Below, piece by piece: positions 47,793 to 57,175 of a stretch of DNA of 64,000 nt. The notes under the pieces are model-generated. The model had not been told where the DNA came from. It saw only the letters and a program-made list of their open reading frames with translations, and searched no databases. Every line of letters starts with the position of its first letter. Position 1 is the stretch's first letter. The stretch is from an uncultured Eudoraea sp. (GTDB lineage Bacteria; Bacteroidota; Bacteroidia; Flavobacteriales; Flavobacteriaceae), in contig NZ_CAMYOM010000008.1 of assembly GCF_947260015.1 (NCBI RefSeq), positions 1 through 64,000 of the forward strand, written 5' to 3'. Both the position numbers and the translations under genes were made by a program.

Positions 47793-48269
47793 TCAAATTT
47801 CAATTTCTAAAACGATTATTAGAATCAATATTCCTAAGCAAGCAAGTCCACTTATCACCGCTTTTACAATATCCGAATTTTTAGTCGTTTTTTTCAGTTG
47901 TGAAATCCGATTATTAAAAATAAGAACTAAAATAAAAGGTAAACTTATTAAAAATCCGTATCCGTAAAACGTGGTCGGATGATATAATTGTTCCATTGCA
48001 TTTCTAATAAGTCCAAAGAAGATATAGTCCATTATTAAAGCCAATAGAAGGAAAATTAACGAAATTATTAAGGCGCCTTTGATCAAATTTGATTTTGGAA
48101 AGGTTTTCAATGCCAGGAAAGTCGCATAAGCCCATAAAAAGGGATTAATAGTTAACATCAATGTTATTCCTAAGGTTGTGTTATAGCTCCAGGGAAACCA
48201 TAAAATAAGATTGGAAGCCCAATAAACTGCAAATCCAATTGTAAAAACATATAGCAGCCATTTATTCAT
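47793..48269 (-). CDS. Five-helix membrane protein of unknown function
   Basis: This 158-residue protein has about five hydrophobic segments (residues 5-25, 32-55, 65-90, 103-118 and 137-155). No family is recognised. It follows the 48279-48671 gene after 9 bases, so the two are probably cotranscribed. Its stop is 13 bases from attC-like element 2. Confidence 0.6.
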   Translation of the reverse strand: MNKWLLYVFTIGFAVYWASNLILWFPWSYNTTLGITLMLTINPFLWAYATFLALKTFPKSNLIKGALIISLIFLLLALIMDYIFFGLIRNAMEQLYHPTTFYGYGFLISLPFILVLIFNNRISQLKKTTKNSDIVKAVISGLACLGILILIIVLEIEI

Positions 48270-48278
48270 ATCATTCGG

Positions 48279-48671
48279 TTAAATTCTCCAAAAAGGCATG
48301 TATTCAGTCCAGCCAAAACAAATTGAGAAAAATGCATGAATTAATGGTGCAGATAAGAAGCTCAGTACTAAATACAGTAAAGTCCTTTTAAAATTCATTT
48401 TTAAGACCAGTGGTGGTAACAAAACATTCATTAATACCGGGATTGTATAATAAATCCACCATTTCAGTCCCCAATTTGCACCATATTTTCCAAATAACAT
48501 TCCAATAATTACAACAATTACAGAAAGTAAAAAAATCAGTTTTTTCTTTTCTATAAATTCTTGTTTTCCAATGACTATCCTGATTACAACAAAGAAAATT
48601 ATAAATGAAGCAAGAATCATTATTGGAAAATGCCAATTTGTTGAAATGCCTGGTAGCATTAATTTTTGCAT
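48279..48671 (-). CDS. Membrane protein of unknown function
   Basis: This 130-residue protein has four hydrophobic segments (about residues 15-35, 43-62, 70-90 and 98-120). It ends with FSICFGWTEYMPFWRI. No family is recognised. It lies between the methyltransferase (10 bases) and the next membrane protein (9 bases) in one likely operon. Confidence 0.6.
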   Translation of the reverse strand: MQKLMLPGISTNWHFPIMILASFIIFFVVIRIVIGKQEFIEKKKLIFLLSVIVVIIGMLFGKYGANWGLKWWIYYTIPVLMNVLLPPLVLKMNFKRTLLYLVLSFLSAPLIHAFFSICFGWTEYMPFWRI

Positions 48672-48681
48672 TGGTCTTGTT

Positions 48682-49473
48682 TTAATTTTTGCCTCTCACT
48701 TCATTCAACTTCATTGTCATTGAAATTGCATCATTTTCTACCCAATTATCATATTCCGAAATAGCTCTAAGTCTCAAGGCGTTATCCAAATATCCTTCTT
48801 CAACCATTTGCATTGAACCTGCTACTTTCGACCAAATCCCCACTTTTGAACTGAAATCTTCTCTTATTCGCTCGTAAACCTCATTTGAATTTATGATCTC
48901 AATTGAATGAAATCCGACTTCTTGCATCATATCTGATAAATCATCAGCAATTTTATTATTCATTCCTTCGTCTTTCCGCCACTTTAAAAAAGTTTTGTAA
49001 AATGATTTCATAGATTGTGGAGGTTTTGGATCCCATTCTAATTTTTCATGGTTATAGTCAAGTATAGATATTTGCCCATTCGGTTTAAGTAAGCTTTTCA
49101 TTCTTTTTAGAGCATCTTTTGGATTACTAAGCCATTGTAAAACACGGGCAGATACTATTAAATCAAATTTTTCTCCCGTCTCAAATTCAAATAAATCAAC
49201 ATGGATTAACTCTAAATTTTCGACATACTTATAAGTTTGTTTTCCACTTTCTATAAATTTTTCGGTATTATCAATTCCTATTACTCTTCCTCTATTTCCA
49301 ATAATATTCGCTATATCCTTTGAAATAGCTCCTGTGCCACATCCAACATCCAAAACAATCATTCCTGTTTTTAATATTGGGATTAAAGTTCTATAATCAA
49401 TTTCTAAACTTCTGTTGTCAAAAATTTTTGTTGCACTATGGCCATCTCTTTCAATATGCTTATTTCCTTCCAT
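48682..49473 (-). CDS. Class I SAM-dependent methyltransferase
   Basis: This 263-residue enzyme has motif I VLDVGCGTGAISKDIA and the acidic strand VIGIDNTEKFIE. SARVLQWLSNPKDALKRMKS and QISILDYNH are the post-I and motif III equivalents. The substrate is unknown and could be a small metabolite or quinone. It is in a run with two membrane proteins downstream. Confidence 0.88.
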   Translation of the reverse strand: MEGNKHIERDGHSATKIFDNRSLEIDYRTLIPILKTGMIVLDVGCGTGAISKDIANIIGNRGRVIGIDNTEKFIESGKQTYKYVENLELIHVDLFEFETGEKFDLIVSARVLQWLSNPKDALKRMKSLLKPNGQISILDYNHEKLEWDPKPPQSMKSFYKTFLKWRKDEGMNNKIADDLSDMMQEVGFHSIEIINSNEVYERIREDFSSKVGIWSKVAGSMQMVEEGYLDNALRLRAISEYDNWVENDAISMTMKLNEVRGKN

Positions 49474-49518
49474 ATTTTCTTGTAAATTTCAAAGAGGTAT
49501 ATTCTAACTATTAGGAAA

Positions 49519-49839
49519 TTAATCTTTATAATCAAAGTCTATTTTAAGTCCACCAAACCACCTTGCAAATATATTATACAGAACAGCCTCAACAATTCCT
49601 GCTAAAAATCCAAAGACTGCAAATATAATGGGCATACCAATTATTGCTCCAAAGGCCAGAACTGTGCCATAACTTAATCCCGGCGTTTCCTCCGAAGTAA
49701 TCAATCCAAAACTTACAAGTGCGTCAATAATCAGTCCTCCAAATGAATACAGTGTGCCGGCAAGCAAACCAGCAAGTGCCATAAGAACAGCCTGGAATTT
49801 TGCGAAAGAGAATACTCTAATTCTACTTAATGTTTTCAC
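49519..49839 (-). CDS. Two-helix membrane protein of unknown function
   Basis: This 106-residue protein has hydrophobic helices at about residues 15-35 and 62-88. The N-terminus MKTLSRIRVFSFAKFQAVL has the amphipathic start seen in DUF3566-like proteins, but the match is weak. It overlaps no neighbour and lies one base from the 49841 gene, which it follows. Confidence 0.65.
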   Translation of the reverse strand: MKTLSRIRVFSFAKFQAVLMALAGLLAGTLYSFGGLIIDALVSFGLITSEETPGLSYGTVLAFGAIIGMPIIFAVFGFLAGIVEAVLYNIFARWFGGLKIDFDYKD

Positions 49840-49840
49840 T

Positions 49841-50164
49841 CTATTTTGGTTCCAGCGTCATTACATAATCAAAACTCTCATTTAAGTAGTTGGCCAAATT
49901 GTCTAAATCTTTTAGCATTTCATCCGGAATTAAAATGTACCCCCTCATTGTAGCTCCATATGATTTATAAATCGTAGTATCAAGTTCTTTCATGTATTTC
50001 TCCTGTACTTCCTTAGAAAACCTGATTCCTATTTCACCAGCTTTATTGAATAGTGAGAACATATATCCATTTGCGGATGTGTAAGGCATTGTTTTTCCTT
50101 TTCGCTCAAATCTTGGGCATTTTGCTACAAGTTCATCATATATTTTTAATCTTTTATCCCACAT
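49841..50164 (-). CDS. Small TfoX/YjbR-like domain protein
   Basis: This 107-residue soluble protein has GYMFSLFNKAGEIGIRF and MRGYILIPDEMLKDLDNLANYL, in an alpha/beta arrangement resembling TfoX N-terminal or YjbR-like domains. It starts MWDKRLKIYDELVAKCPRF. There are no catalytic residues. It leads an apparent five-gene operon. Confidence 0.6.
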   Translation of the reverse strand: MWDKRLKIYDELVAKCPRFERKGKTMPYTSANGYMFSLFNKAGEIGIRFSKEVQEKYMKELDTTIYKSYGATMRGYILIPDEMLKDLDNLANYLNESFDYVMTLEPK

Positions 50165-50282
50165 AATTTTAGATTTAAAAATGTATTTCTAATTACCCCT
50201 AGCTTTTGGAACTTATTTAGTGTTTGATTAATGTATACTTGGATTATATAGTTTAATTTTTATTATCTGAATTGTTCTAATT

Positions 50283-50357
50283 ACAGCCAACGTTTATTTT
50301 TTGTTTTAGCCCGTTTAAATCAATTGCAAAAGACAGTTTCTGTTTGAATATGTTATT
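50283..50357 (-). repeat. attC-like element 3 (degenerate)
   Basis: Left ACAGCCAACGTTTATTTTTTG resembles the left end of the family, and the right end ATATGTTATTA is a poor inverse copy. The position, abutting the GMC stop codon, is as expected. It is a weak member. Confidence 0.35.
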
Positions 50358-51888
50358 ACATTTTGTTTTTTAAATAATTTGATAGTCTTAGTGATAATGC
50401 TGTCAAAGTAAGTGTAGGATTAGGTGCCCCGGAAGTTGGGTAGCATGCTGCCCCGGCAATGAACAAATTAGAAATACCATGAACCTGGCAATTGGAATCT
50501 ACGACTCCTTTCTTTGGGTCATCAGCCATTCTTGTTGTGCCCATATGATGCCACCCCCCATTAGTACTATCTGGGAAAGTATCGTCATTTTCATCCCTCA
50601 AAAATTCTTTAAGTTTAATTCTACCAATTCCTGCAACACCTACCTGCTCCCCAAGAATTTGATAAATTTTTCGAACACTGTATTTGTCAAGAGCAGTCAA
50701 TTGCCAATGAAGATTGGCTCTTGGTACGCCAAGTTCATCCTTTTCTTCTCCAAGTGTAATTCTGGAATTTGGATTGGGAGCTTGTTCTATTCTGGTATTG
50801 AGCTGATAAGCACGTTCAATGTTTCCTTTTTCTCCTTTGCTTTTTTTTGCTGCCTCACCCCAGTTGGCAAACATGTTATCAGCACTTTTTCTGGGGTCAC
50901 CCTCTTGCCAGGTTTCCATTCTAGGTTTTTGATGTTTGCCAACACTAAGGGGCAAAAGCGACGCAGTCCCGTTCAACATTTTTTCTTTCGACTGTACCTC
51001 TTCTGTAATGGCCAACTCTGCACTTGCCTTTGTCTCTCCGTAATCCCAGGAATACAAATCTGTAGGAAATGGTTTAGCCAACCACAATTCAGCAGAAGCT
51101 ACTTCTAAATGTTCCTGAAAATATCTACCAACCAAATCATTCTCATTACCTAAGCCTTGTGGTGCTTGAGAGTTTGCAGCCAGCAACATACGCGCATTCT
51201 GAATTGTTCCGCAAGCCATGACAAAGTGCCTGGCACGGACCTTATGTGTTTTCCCTGCATAGTTCTTGACAACTACCTCCTTAACTTTGGAGATATTATC
51301 TTCAGTTTTGATATCAACCGCATTCGCATAAGTATAGAGATGAATATTTTTAGCCTCAATAACAGTTTTCTTATATAAATCACCATAGTGGGCTTGGCTA
51401 TACTGCCACATCTTGTTCCAAACTACTTTTTTGTCAAGCGGAAATGGGGTTAAATTTGGCAGTTGCTCATTCCAGTAGTCGTACTCATAATTATATGGAC
51501 CTAGTTTCAGAACTTTATTCGCTTTTTCATAAAAGGGATCAAGGTCTTTTTTGGTGATTGGCCATCCGCTGTTTGGCACCCAGGCTCGTTCTTTAAAATC
51601 AACTGGATCTAATGGTGAACACATGCCAGCCCAGTGGCCTGTTGTTCCTCCAAAATAATGAAGACGAACAGATTTTAGTGGAAAGTACCTTTGGCCAGTT
51701 GTCTTCCCTGCATAAAGTTCTTGAACTTTATCGTCATATTCAAACCCGCCCCCTTCAAGTAAGATTATTTTGTAAGGAGAATCTATCCAATCCAAAGCTA
51801 TACTGATTCCTGCAGCTCCTGCTCCCACAATGCATATATCCCCTTCTATAATCGAGTTATTTTCTAATTCTCTAGCGTCAATATGCAT
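50356..51888 (-). CDS. GMC family FAD-dependent oxidoreductase
   Basis: This 510-residue enzyme (start at ATG 51888, MHIDARELENN) has the FAD motif CIVGAGAAGISIALDW and GGTTGHWAGMCSPLD. The C-terminal signature contains the active-site pair HHMGTTRM and ends SGAPNPTLTLTAL. It oxidises a polyol or sugar alcohol. The small Tat-type subunit gene is directly upstream with 2 bases between, as in gluconate/fructose dehydrogenase-type complexes. Cassette-borne enzymes of this type would be metabolic add-ons. Confidence 0.88.
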   Translation of the reverse strand: MHIDARELENNSIIEGDICIVGAGAAGISIALDWIDSPYKIILLEGGGFEYDDKVQELYAGKTTGQRYFPLKSVRLHYFGGTTGHWAGMCSPLDPVDFKERAWVPNSGWPITKKDLDPFYEKANKVLKLGPYNYEYDYWNEQLPNLTPFPLDKKVVWNKMWQYSQAHYGDLYKKTVIEAKNIHLYTYANAVDIKTEDNISKVKEVVVKNYAGKTHKVRARHFVMACGTIQNARMLLAANSQAPQGLGNENDLVGRYFQEHLEVASAELWLAKPFPTDLYSWDYGETKASAELAITEEVQSKEKMLNGTASLLPLSVGKHQKPRMETWQEGDPRKSADNMFANWGEAAKKSKGEKGNIERAYQLNTRIEQAPNPNSRITLGEEKDELGVPRANLHWQLTALDKYSVRKIYQILGEQVGVAGIGRIKLKEFLRDENDDTFPDSTNGGWHHMGTTRMADDPKKGVVDSNCQVHGISNLFIAGAACYPTSGAPNPTLTLTALSLRLSNYLKNKM

Positions 51889-51890
51889 GA

Positions 51891-52274
51891 TTAGTTGTTT
51901 TGGGTTAAAGAAAAAAGTGCACATTGGCGGGCTTCTGTCCTGGATAAGATCCAGCCAGCTATCATTATCGTATTACCTGTTTTGTAATCATTGGTTATTT
52001 GCTGATTTAACATTTCGGTGTTTTCAATAATGTCGGTCGAAACATTATTAGATAAAAGTTCAATAAGCTTAGGCTCACTGTTTTCATCTGAAAATTTCTC
52101 AAGATATAACATCCCAATTTCACTGATTGTGTTATCATCCCATATGTATGATAACAATTCAGGCTCAGATAATAATTGATCGTTTTCCGGATCACGATAT
52201 TTATAATACCAGGTTGAAATTGCAATAGCTGAAATCCCAATTCCCGTCAATAAGACAAAATTTCGTCTTTTCAT
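51891..52274 (-). CDS. Tat-signal small subunit paired with GMC oxidoreductase
   Basis: This 127-residue protein begins with a twin-arginine-like signal (MKRRNFVLLTGIGISAIAIS). The C-terminal part ends ILSRTEARQCALFSL, typical of gluconate 2-dehydrogenase subunit 3-like proteins. It would help export the GMC enzyme through the Tat system as a complex. The spacing to the GMC start is 2 bases. Confidence 0.75.
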   Translation of the reverse strand: MKRRNFVLLTGIGISAIAISTWYYKYRDPENDQLLSEPELLSYIWDDNTISEIGMLYLEKFSDENSEPKLIELLSNNVSTDIIENTEMLNQQITNDYKTGNTIMIAGWILSRTEARQCALFSLTQNN

Positions 52275-52325
52275 TTATCAGTGTTTTTAGGTAGTTAGTT
52301 TTCTTTTTATTTATTTTCAAAGAGG

Positions 52326-52430
52326 TACAACGGTATGGTATAAGCTTTCGTTTTCCTGCCCGTCCGGTCTCCGTCGGACACAACCTTTGCCGACGGCTCA
52401 CATGGAGGAAAGCCACAAATAATGTTGTAT
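52326..52430 (-). repeat. attC-like element 4
   Basis: Left TACAACGGTATGGTATAAGC and right AATAATGTTGTATT pair over more than 20 positions, with GCTTTC/GGAAAGC reinforcing the stem (105 bp). It lies between the GMC operon and the decayed gene at 52468. Confidence 0.55.
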
Positions 52431-52467
52431 TTCGTTTACAATGTATTTAATTATGCGCCCATTAAAT

Positions 52468-52824
52468 TTATGAAAAAGCCATTTCACGTTTAGACTTTCT
52501 GTGGTATTCTTTAGGCGATAATCCAGTATATATTCTAAAAGTTATTCTAAAATCCTTTTCATCATTGTAACCCAAGCCATACATTACTTCCAGAATGGTT
52601 ATTGTAGTGGCTTCCAATTTCTTTTTAGCAACTACAATTTTAACTCGTTGAACATATTCTAAGGGGGTATTGGTAATAACCCTTTTAAATCTACGTAAAA
52701 AATTTCAGCCGTTCAAATTTACTATTCCGGCTTTAATTTAGTAGGCATTGTTCTGAGCTATTGCCGAATTTATGGCAAACGATAAGTAACAAAGTATCAT
52801 TACACATTTTAGTAATCTATTCAT
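52468..52824 (-). pseudogene. Decayed fusion: signal peptide remnant plus AraC-type HTH tail
   Basis: One reading frame of 119 codons (ATG 52824 to stop 52468) has two internal stops (52738-52740 and 52705-52707). The first part encodes a clean signal peptide (MNRLLKCVMILCYLSFA, then INSAIAQNNAY). The last 78 codons encode the C-terminal AraC DNA-binding domain (FLRRFKRVITNTPLEYVQRV, then EVMYGLGYNDEKDFR and GLSPKEYHRK). A secreted-protein start and a regulator tail do not belong together, so this is a degraded junction of two genes within a cassette. Both parts are too short to appear as normal ORFs. Confidence 0.8.
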
Positions 52825-52980
52825 ATTGGTGGTTTTTTAATAGTTGCCGGCTGGCAATGAATTTAGTTGGCTAGAGTTAGGTATTAAAAACAGCTAATTT
52901 TGAATTGTATGAAAAGGAGTCCTGAATTATAGACGTTTTTATGTGCTTTGTTGTTCGTGCTTGAAGATTTTTCATATTGC

Positions 52981-53046
52981 ACATAACGGTTTGTGCATGA
53001 AACCTAGGGCATAAAACAGCTATTTTTAATAAACATTGTTGCCACG
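52981..53046 (-). repeat. attC-like element 5
   Basis: Left ACATAACGGTTTGTGCATG and right ATAAACATTGTTGCCACG form a compact 66-bp hairpin-like element with a central GGGC / GCTA part. It follows the acetyltransferase stop at 53057 by 10 bases. Confidence 0.65.
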
Positions 53047-53056
53047 AGTTTTTACT

Positions 53057-53629
53057 TCAGAGGTCTTTTTTAATTTCGCAAGGATTTCCAAAAGCTAAAA
53101 CATTATCAGGAATATTCTTCGTTACAACACTTCCTGCTCCTATTGTTACATTATTTCCAATCGTTACACCTGGAAAAATTACAGAATTGCCTCCAATCCA
53201 AACATTATCGCCTATGGCTACTGGTTTTGCGTAAGTCAAATAACGAGATTCAATTCCTTTTCCAATTATTCTTTCTGATGCTTTCAAAGGATGACTAGCG
53301 GTGTATATTTGTACATAAGGTGCAACCAATCCATTTTTCCCAATGGTAATTTTATTGTTGTCCAAGAACATACAGTTCGCATTAACGAATGTATTTTCTC
53401 CAATGGAAATATTCGCTCCATAATCGCAATAAAAGGGTGTCTCAATCCAAACACCTGAACCTTTAAATTCAAAGAGTTCAGTTAAAATATTTTCACGTTC
53501 CTGGGTTAGTTCCGAATCGAGATTATTGTAAGCTTTTAGTAATATTTTTGCTTTGTGGTACATTTTTATCAATTCCGAATCTCTGGAATTATAAAAATCT
53601 CCATTAAGCATTTTCTCTTTTTCAGTCAC
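53057..53629 (-). CDS. Sugar O-acetyltransferase (maltose/galactoside acetyltransferase-type)
   Basis: This 190-residue left-handed beta-helix enzyme has the hexapeptide repeats SIGENTFVNANC, ITIGKNGLVAPYV, IGDNVWIGGNSVIFPG and IGNNVTIGAGSVV. The loop CDYGANISIG and the catalytic-His stretch YTASHPLKA are present. It transfers acetyl from acetyl-CoA to sugars. The start is taken as GTG 53629 (VTEKEKMLNG), which matches the family N-terminus; the 26 residues further upstream are encoded by attC-like element 6 and are spurious. Confidence 0.85.
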   Translation of the reverse strand: MTEKEKMLNGDFYNSRDSELIKMYHKAKILLKAYNNLDSELTQERENILTELFEFKGSGVWIETPFYCDYGANISIGENTFVNANCMFLDNNKITIGKNGLVAPYVQIYTASHPLKASERIIGKGIESRYLTYAKPVAIGDNVWIGGNSVIFPGVTIGNNVTIGAGSVVTKNIPDNVLAFGNPCEIKKDL

Positions 53630-53648
53630 AAGTATTTTTTTAAATGTG

Positions 53649-53821
53649 TGGCAACGGTCCTGGCGATGATTTAGGCACGGGTTAAGTGCGCGTGCTGCGT
53701 CGGGCAAGCTGGCAAAACGAACGCATCCTATCTACCTTGAAGCCAAGATCTAATTTTTTTAAAAATAGCAATTTTTGAATTGAGTTCTAAGGAAGCACTG
53801 AATTAGAGCCATTGTTGTACG
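53649..53821 (-). repeat. attC-like element 6
   Basis: Left GGCAACGGTCCTGGCGATG and right GAGCCATTGTTGTACG are inverse-like (173 bp, the longest). The central region is GC-rich, with a GCACGGGTTAAGTGCGCGTGC palindromic part. It separates the acetyltransferase gene from the NTF2-like gene. Confidence 0.5.
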
Positions 53822-53827
53822 AGGCTA

Positions 53828-54208
53828 TTATTTTCTTAATTCATCTACCATTTCTCGACTTTTTACAGTGTCGTAAATAATTTTGAGCCTATTGATGGAA
53901 TTGTAGTCGTCGAATTCCAAAATATCCACTACATCAAATTCTACCAGTTTGTTATTTTTCATTGTCCATTTATATTCAAAATACAGGGCTAATTTATTTG
54001 AATCATTTTCTTCAAATATTCCCTTTAACCTTAATTTGGAATTAATGGTATCATTACTTAGTTCCACATAAAATTTATTGGCATTTAATACTCCATAAAC
54101 AGGAGAATCCACAAGCCCATTTTTCGTGAATAATTTCAGCAACTCTTTTGTATTTCCTTTTTCAAGTAAGTCCAAGTACTTTAATGCAACTTCTTTTTTG
54201 CTCATCAT
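53828..54208 (-). CDS. NTF2/SnoaL-like hypothetical protein
   Basis: This 126-residue protein has an NTF2-like start (KEVALKYLDLLEKGNTKELLKLF) and a strand-rich remainder (LALYFEYKWTMKNNKLVEFDVVDI). There is no signal peptide. Such cassette-borne small proteins commonly bind or isomerise small ligands; no substrate can be read. It is bounded by attC-like elements 6 and 7. Confidence 0.7.
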   Translation of the reverse strand: MMSKKEVALKYLDLLEKGNTKELLKLFTKNGLVDSPVYGVLNANKFYVELSNDTINSKLRLKGIFEENDSNKLALYFEYKWTMKNNKLVEFDVVDILEFDDYNSINRLKIIYDTVKSREMVDELRK

Positions 54209-54242
54209 ATGTTATAGGGATTAGGTTATTTTTTTGACTTGC

Positions 54243-54340
54243 TTACAACGCTTTGTGTATGCGAAGTATTAGATTTCAATTCACTTAATTTTCGGCTTAT
54301 CACTGACGCAGCCATTACTGATACGCAATGTTACCAGACG
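54243..54340 (-). repeat. attC-like element 7
   Basis: Left TTACAACGCTTTGTGTATGC and right GATACGCAATGTTACC pair well, and the centre has TTAATTTTCGGCTTATCACTG. The 98-bp element lies between the NTF2-like gene and the mutarotase-like gene, whose TAG stop (54348) is 8 bases past it. Confidence 0.7.
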
Positions 54341-54347
54341 TTTAAAT

Positions 54348-55232
54348 CTACTTTACTTTATACACGCTATAATTCCTGGACCATTCAGTTGACTTGCCAG
54401 GTTTAATAAATATACTAAAGAATAATTCCGGGCTTATTACATGCTTCAATCCCCAAAGATTCACCTTATTTGTTTTAAAACTTCCGGTTTCTCTAATTCC
54501 AATTTTACTTTTGAGGTTTATTAATTCCCATGCTGCATCAACATTTTCACCACCTGTGAGGTTACTAAAAAAGAATGGCTCTTTTGGCGTACTATTAAAT
54601 TTAATTTCATTTTGCCCGATGTCAACTTTTTGTTCAGGATTAACCGTTTCCTCAAATAATTCAGGTTTTAATTGAAATGGAAATTTTAATATATAATTGT
54701 CTCCTATTGCATCATTATTTATTGCCGTAAAGTTGTGGACGTATTCATTTGTAATAATATCTTTTATACCGGTATTTTGTAAATTATATTTAATTGTAAA
54801 ACTATTTTCACGTAATTCAATTTCTTTTCTCAAGAAATACGAATAGCCATTTACAACTTTTGATTTGCAGCTAATTAAAATTCTATTCGCTTCATAAATA
54901 ATTTTAAATTCGGCTGGTTTAATCTCGTAAGTTTTACTAAACAGGTATTGAGTATCATCTTTTTTTAATAAACCAATACCTATTTTATGAAACCAACCAC
55001 CTATGTCGGTCTCATCAAAACCTAATGCGGTATCAATTCCGAATTCATTATAAAATCCTTTTCCAAAATAATTCTCATTTTGGCAATCAGTTCTTTCAAT
55101 ACCTGACAATTGAATGTTTTGAAATTTTACCTCCACAATTTTACCGGTCCAATCAAATCGTGAGAAATTATAATTTTCAAATGGAATATCAATTTGAATT
55201 TCCAGGTTTTTGTTTTTAAGTATATGTGTCAT
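54348..55232 (-). CDS. Aldose-epimerase-like beta-sandwich protein
   Basis: This 294-residue protein is rich in beta strands. GFYNEFGIDTALGFDE and NEYVHNFTAINNDAIGDNY resemble galactose-mutarotase-like folds, with candidate catalytic histidine in YVHNF and glutamate in the ELF stretch. The family is only loosely recognisable. It could bind or isomerise a sugar. It has no signal peptide and lies between attC-like elements 7 and 8. Confidence 0.6.
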   Translation of the reverse strand: MTHILKNKNLEIQIDIPFENYNFSRFDWTGKIVEVKFQNIQLSGIERTDCQNENYFGKGFYNEFGIDTALGFDETDIGGWFHKIGIGLLKKDDTQYLFSKTYEIKPAEFKIIYEANRILISCKSKVVNGYSYFLRKEIELRENSFTIKYNLQNTGIKDIITNEYVHNFTAINNDAIGDNYILKFPFQLKPELFEETVNPEQKVDIGQNEIKFNSTPKEPFFFSNLTGGENVDAAWELINLKSKIGIRETGSFKTNKVNLWGLKHVISPELFFSIFIKPGKSTEWSRNYSVYKVK

Positions 55233-55301
55233 CGCAGGAAAAGAGGAATAGATTAAACCTAAAAGAACAGTTTATAATATTTACTCGTACAATCAATGTC
55301 T

Positions 55302-55436
55302 GGTTACGTTTCTGTGTATGATTTGTATGGCAAAGGATCCGACGGATTTTCAACCGTAGCAAATCGGTTAATTAAATATAGGATTTTTATTTAAAGTTCA
55401 CGCGAGGGCATGGCTTATATACATTTTTACCCACTG
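55302..55436 (-). repeat. attC-like element 8
   Basis: Left GGTTACGTTTCTGTGTATG and right TATATACATTTTTACCC are partial inverse copies (135 bp), with a degenerate right terminus. It follows the acr3 stop and closes the ars operon cassette on the left. Confidence 0.5.
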
Positions 55437-55439
55437 GCT

Positions 55440-56507
55440 TTATCCGTTCTGCCTGGTTTTAAGCGTAGGCTTTTCGTAGTACTTTTTCCGCAACCAAAAT
55501 GAAACCCGAACCAATAAAATCAGAGCGGGAACTTCTACTAAAGGACCAATAACTCCTGCAAATGCTTGTCCAGAATTCAGTCCGAAGACTGCTATGGCAA
55601 CTGCAATAGCCAATTCAAAGTTATTTCCTGCTGCTGTAAAAGCTACCGAAGCGGTTTTATCATATTCCGCACCCGTTGCTTTTGTAAAGAAAAAACCAAT
55701 AATAAACATTAAACTAAAATATATAAGAAGTGGAACAGCTATGATTAATACGTCCATGGGAATTTCAACAATCAACTCTCCTTTTAACGAGAACATTACA
55801 ACTATAGTAAATAAAAGTGCAATCAAAGTGATTGGCGAAATAGTTGGAATAAATTTTTTCGTGTACCATTCTTCGCTTTTGAGTTTAACCAAAATCAATC
55901 GGCTCAAAATTCCCAGCACAAACGGAATACCTAAATAGATAGCTACACTTTCGGCAATAGTTCCAATTGAAATATCCACAATTGCACCTTCAAATCCGAA
56001 ATAAGGCGGAAGAATAGTTATGAAAATATAAGCGTAAAAACTGTATGCAAAAACTTGAAAAATACTGTTCAGCGCTACCAACCCTGCACCATATTCGCTA
56101 CTACCTTCGGCAAGGTCGTTCCAAACGAGTACCATTGCAATGCAACGAGCCAAACCAATCAGAATCAATCCAACCATATATTCAGGATAATCCCGTAAAA
56201 ATGTGATGGCCAAAACGAACATTAAAACAGGACCAATAATCCAATTGAGGATTAGTGAAATAGAAAGGATTTTTGTGTTTCGAAAAACTTTTGGCAAAAG
56301 TGAATAATTGACCTTTGCCAATGGCGGATACATCATTAAAATTAATCCGATGGCAATGGGGATATTTGTTGTTCCGCTACTGAAAGAATTTATGATGTCT
56401 GGAAATGAAGGAACAAAATAACCAATTCCAACACCCAAAGCCATTGCAATGAAAATCCAAAGTGTCAGATAACTGTCGAGAAAACTTAATTTTTTATTGG
56501 ACGCCAT
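55440..56507 (-). CDS. acr3: ACR3 family arsenite efflux permease
   Basis: This 355-residue integral membrane protein has ten predicted helices. [18 protein letters not shown] contains the conserved Acr3 cysteine (Cys122). It exports arsenite using the proton motive force. It is the last gene of an arsR-arsC-acr3 run, 2 bases after arsC. The whole operon lies between attC-like elements 8 and 9, so the resistance unit looks like one cassette. Confidence 0.93.
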   Translation of the reverse strand: MASNKKLSFLDSYLTLWIFIAMALGVGIGYFVPSFPDIINSFSSGTTNIPIAIGLILMMYPPLAKVNYSLLPKVFRNTKILSISLILNWIIGPVLMFVLAITFLRDYPEYMVGLILIGLARCIAMVLVWNDLAEGSSEYGAGLVALNSIFQVFAYSFYAYIFITILPPYFGFEGAIVDISIGTIAESVAIYLGIPFVLGILSRLILVKLKSEEWYTKKFIPTISPITLIALLFTIVVMFSLKGELIVEIPMDVLIIAVPLLIYFSLMFIIGFFFTKATGAEYDKTASVAFTAAGNNFELAIAVAIAVFGLNSGQAFAGVIGPLVEVPALILLVRVSFWLRKKYYEKPTLKTRQNG

Positions 56508-56509
56508 AT

Positions 56510-57124
56510 TTATGAGTTGATTTGAGCGAAAACGTAAAATAGTTCGGTTGCAATTTGAAGACTTCTTTCGTTGTATTTTTCTGCCTGTTGCGGAGTATTG
56601 TCAAATACTTTTGGGTCTTCAAAAGTTATTGGAATTCGTTTTTCTGCACCTGCAATAAAAGGACAACTACCATCTGCTTGCGAACAAGTCATTATAGCTG
56701 CAAACTCCGATTTTGGGTTAAAATCGTCATCCAGTTTTTTAGAAAATCCGATTATAGGATGCTCGTTTTCTGCATATTTAATGCTGTAAATTGGGTTTAT
56801 GTTTTCTGAAATCGTTTTTACTTCAAAACCAGAATTCTCCAAAGTTTCGGCAACCATTGGAAAAAGAGCTGTAGATTCCGTTCCGCCCGAATAGCAAAAC
56901 ACATTTTTTATATTAAAATAAAATGCTATTGTTTGTGCCCAAACTTGTGATAAATGACTTCTGCGAGAATTATGTGTACAAATAAAGTTTATGCGGATTT
57001 CCTGGTTGTATTTTACTTTTATTTGGATGAAATCTATTAATGCTTGAAGGGTTTCTTTGCGTTCCTCCGATATACTTTCAATATTTAATGAATTGATAGT
57101 ATTTTCTATTTTGTTGAATAGCAT
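56510..57124 (-). CDS. arsC: Low-molecular-weight-phosphatase-type arsenate reductase
   Basis: This 204-residue protein has the phosphatase loop CX5R in [18 protein letters not shown] (Cys49, Arg55). [30 protein letters not shown] carries the second and third cysteines used for redox relay in the thioredoxin-linked ArsC class. It reduces arsenate to arsenite for the neighbouring permease. ArsR is about 51 bases upstream. Confidence 0.88.
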   Translation of the reverse strand: MLFNKIENTINSLNIESISEERKETLQALIDFIQIKVKYNQEIRINFICTHNSRRSHLSQVWAQTIAFYFNIKNVFCYSGGTESTALFPMVAETLENSGFEVKTISENINPIYSIKYAENEHPIIGFSKKLDDDFNPKSEFAAIMTCSQADGSCPFIAGAEKRIPITFEDPKVFDNTPQQAEKYNERSLQIATELFYVFAQINS

Positions 57125-57175
57125 AGTTTTAATCGATATTGGTTATTTGTTTATACGATTAATGAATTGATTTTT

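Noticed and set aside
50479-51108. Plus-strand ORF of 209 residues
   Set aside because: Antisense to the GMC oxidoreductase in a conserved frame, cysteine-rich and low-complexity in a way typical of shadow frames, with no domain.
52201-52416. Minus-strand ORF of 71 residues across element 4
   Set aside because: It runs through the repeat and the GMC small-subunit leader with no domain, so it is chance reading of the element.
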